A stretch of 34,843 nt of DNA from NCBI GenBank assembly GCA_002696205.1, contig NZRL01000161.1, positions 1-34,843 of the forward strand, read 5' to 3'. The position numbers and the translations under genes were made by a program. How positions within the stretch are numbered: position 1 is the stretch's first letter; each line of letters starts with the position of its first letter. Source of the DNA: Rhodospirillaceae bacterium (GTDB lineage: Bacteria > Pseudomonadota > Alphaproteobacteria > Rhodospirillales > Casp-alpha2). The notes beneath the pieces were generated by a model, which worked only from the letters and a program-made list of their open reading frames with translations, was not told the DNA's origin and ran no database searches. Below are positions 34,206 to 34,843 of this stretch, piece by piece.

Positions 34206-34757
34206 ATGTCCCGTTTGAATCAAGTCAATCCCGACCAGGCCGAAGGCAAGGCCAAGGACCTTCTCGATATCGTCAAAAGCAAGCTCGGCGCCGCCATCAA
34301 CCTGACCCAGGTCATGGCCAACCGTCCGGCCGCCCTGGAGGGCTACCTGCAGTTCTCCGGTGCGCTGGCCGGCGGCGCCTTCAGCCCGAAGGAACGCGAA
34401 GCCATCGCCCTGGCCGTGGCCGGGGTCAATGGCTGTGAATACTGTGCTTCGGCCCATACCTTCATTTCCAAGAACCTGAAGGTCGACGACGCCGAATCCG
34501 TCCGCAACCTGCGCGGTGAATCGAACGATGCCCGGACCCAGGCGATCCTGACCCTGGTCCGCCGCATCGCCGAAAACCGCGGTCATGTTTCCGACGCCGA
34601 TATCGCGGCCGCCCGCGCGAGCGGTCTGGACGACGGCGATATCACCGAAGCCGTGGCGCAGGTCGCGCTCAATACCTTCACCAACTACCTGAACAACGTC
34701 GCGAAAACGGATGTCGATTTCCCGGTGGTTCAGTTGACGGGCCGCGAGGCCGCCTAA
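34206..34757 (+). CDS. AhpD-like / carboxymuconolactone decarboxylase family protein
   Basis: 183 residues from ATG 34206 with AAAGGAG upstream; the longer track ORF runs through the promoter region. The CMD/AhpD signature is EREAIALAVAGVNGCEYCASAH, with the redox pair C77-C80 and H84. A second helical segment (QAILTLVRRIAENRGHVSDADIAAARASGLDDGDITEAVAQVALNTFTNYLNNVAKTDVDFP) is typical of the alkylhydroperoxidase-like branch. Thiol-dependent peroxidase activity is likely. It is controlled by the divergent TetR. Confidence 0.92.
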   Translation: MSRLNQVNPDQAEGKAKDLLDIVKSKLGAAINLTQVMANRPAALEGYLQFSGALAGGAFSPKEREAIALAVAGVNGCEYCASAHTFISKNLKVDDAESVRNLRGESNDARTQAILTLVRRIAENRGHVSDADIAAARASGLDDGDITEAVAQVALNTFTNYLNNVAKTDVDFPVVQLTGREAA

Positions 34758-34788
34758 GGGTACCGCCCCCCACCCGAAGGCGCCTGAA

Positions 34789-34843
34789 TTAAGCGCCCCG
34801 CAAACGGTCCGTTTCCCGCCGTTCGCGCTTGGTCGGCCGACCC
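34789..34843 (-). CDS. hslR: C-terminus of an S4-domain RNA-binding (HslR/Hsp15-like) protein, partial
   Basis: Only 17 codons and a stop are inside the window; the last codons read GRPTKRERRETDRLRGA. This basic GRPTK(R/K)-RR ending is characteristic of the S4-domain ribosome-associated heat shock protein Hsp15. The body of the gene lies beyond the right edge. The gap from the AhpD-like stop (34758-34788) shows nothing of note. Confidence 0.55.
   Translation of the reverse strand, partial: GRPTKRERRETDRLRGA

Noticed and set aside
1-34843. CRISPR array, prophage or transposon
   Set aside because: No regularly spaced repeats, integrase, transposase or terminal inverted repeats were found on either strand.

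Overview
The window is a GC-rich, densely packed chromosomal segment. It looks alphaproteobacterial, most likely from the Rhodospirillales or a related marine or soil lineage. The inference rests on the gene set (CdnL-type CarD, 7Fe ferredoxin FdxA, stand-alone GluQ-RS, an HslR-like tail) and on the protein style; no rRNA is present to confirm it. I see no tRNA or rRNA gene, insertion sequence, CRISPR array or phage gene.

Region 1 (1-17850) is an aminophosphonate module. phnW, phnA and phnY (cut by the left edge) encode the route 2-aminoethylphosphonate (AEP) -> phosphonoacetaldehyde -> phosphonoacetate -> acetate + phosphate. An ABC importer (binding protein, ATPase, double-length permease) brings in the substrate. 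A divergent LysR regulator of the AEP-associated type sits beside it. A PAS/GGDEF/EAL protein and a 78-residue charged protein separate this part from a second minus-strand operon. That operon holds a class III aminotransferase-fold protein resembling the PbfA ammonia-lyase, a D-2-hydroxyacid dehydrogenase, an aldehyde dehydrogenase, an iron-type alcohol dehydrogenase and a glutamine-synthetase-like ligase.

The main discovery is a 31-base element, GTCAAATCGYTAAT-N2-(N2)AT-N7-AT(N2). It occurs four times, once ahead of each of the four minus-strand transcription units: phnA-phnY, phnW, the importer, and the five-gene operon. All four copies have the same orientation, and the inner end reads as a TTGAC -35 box on the coding strand. 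This points to one LysR-activated regulon and pulls the five-gene operon, whose chemistry is not fully assigned, into aminophosphonate metabolism.

Region 2 (17880-25753) is a plus-strand copper-resistance island. It encodes a Cu(I) P-type ATPase behind a textbook CueR promoter (19-bp spacer over a TTCCAG-CGA-CTGGAA dyad), CueR, a secreted His/Cys-rich protein, a cupredoxin, a PcoA-type multicopper oxidase with a Met/His-rich insert, a PcoB-type outer-membrane protein, a DUF411 protein and a membrane-anchored cytochrome c.

Region 3 (25795-34843) is mostly housekeeping: an HNH nuclease, a carboxylesterase, a gluQ / nuclease-like / M48 protease operon, carD, fdxA, a TerB-like protein and a DUF938 methyltransferase. 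It also has a TetR regulator divergent from an AhpD-like protein; their shared promoter region carries a duplicated operator with an intrinsic terminator between the copies. The last 55 bases are the C-terminus of an S4-domain HslR-like gene.
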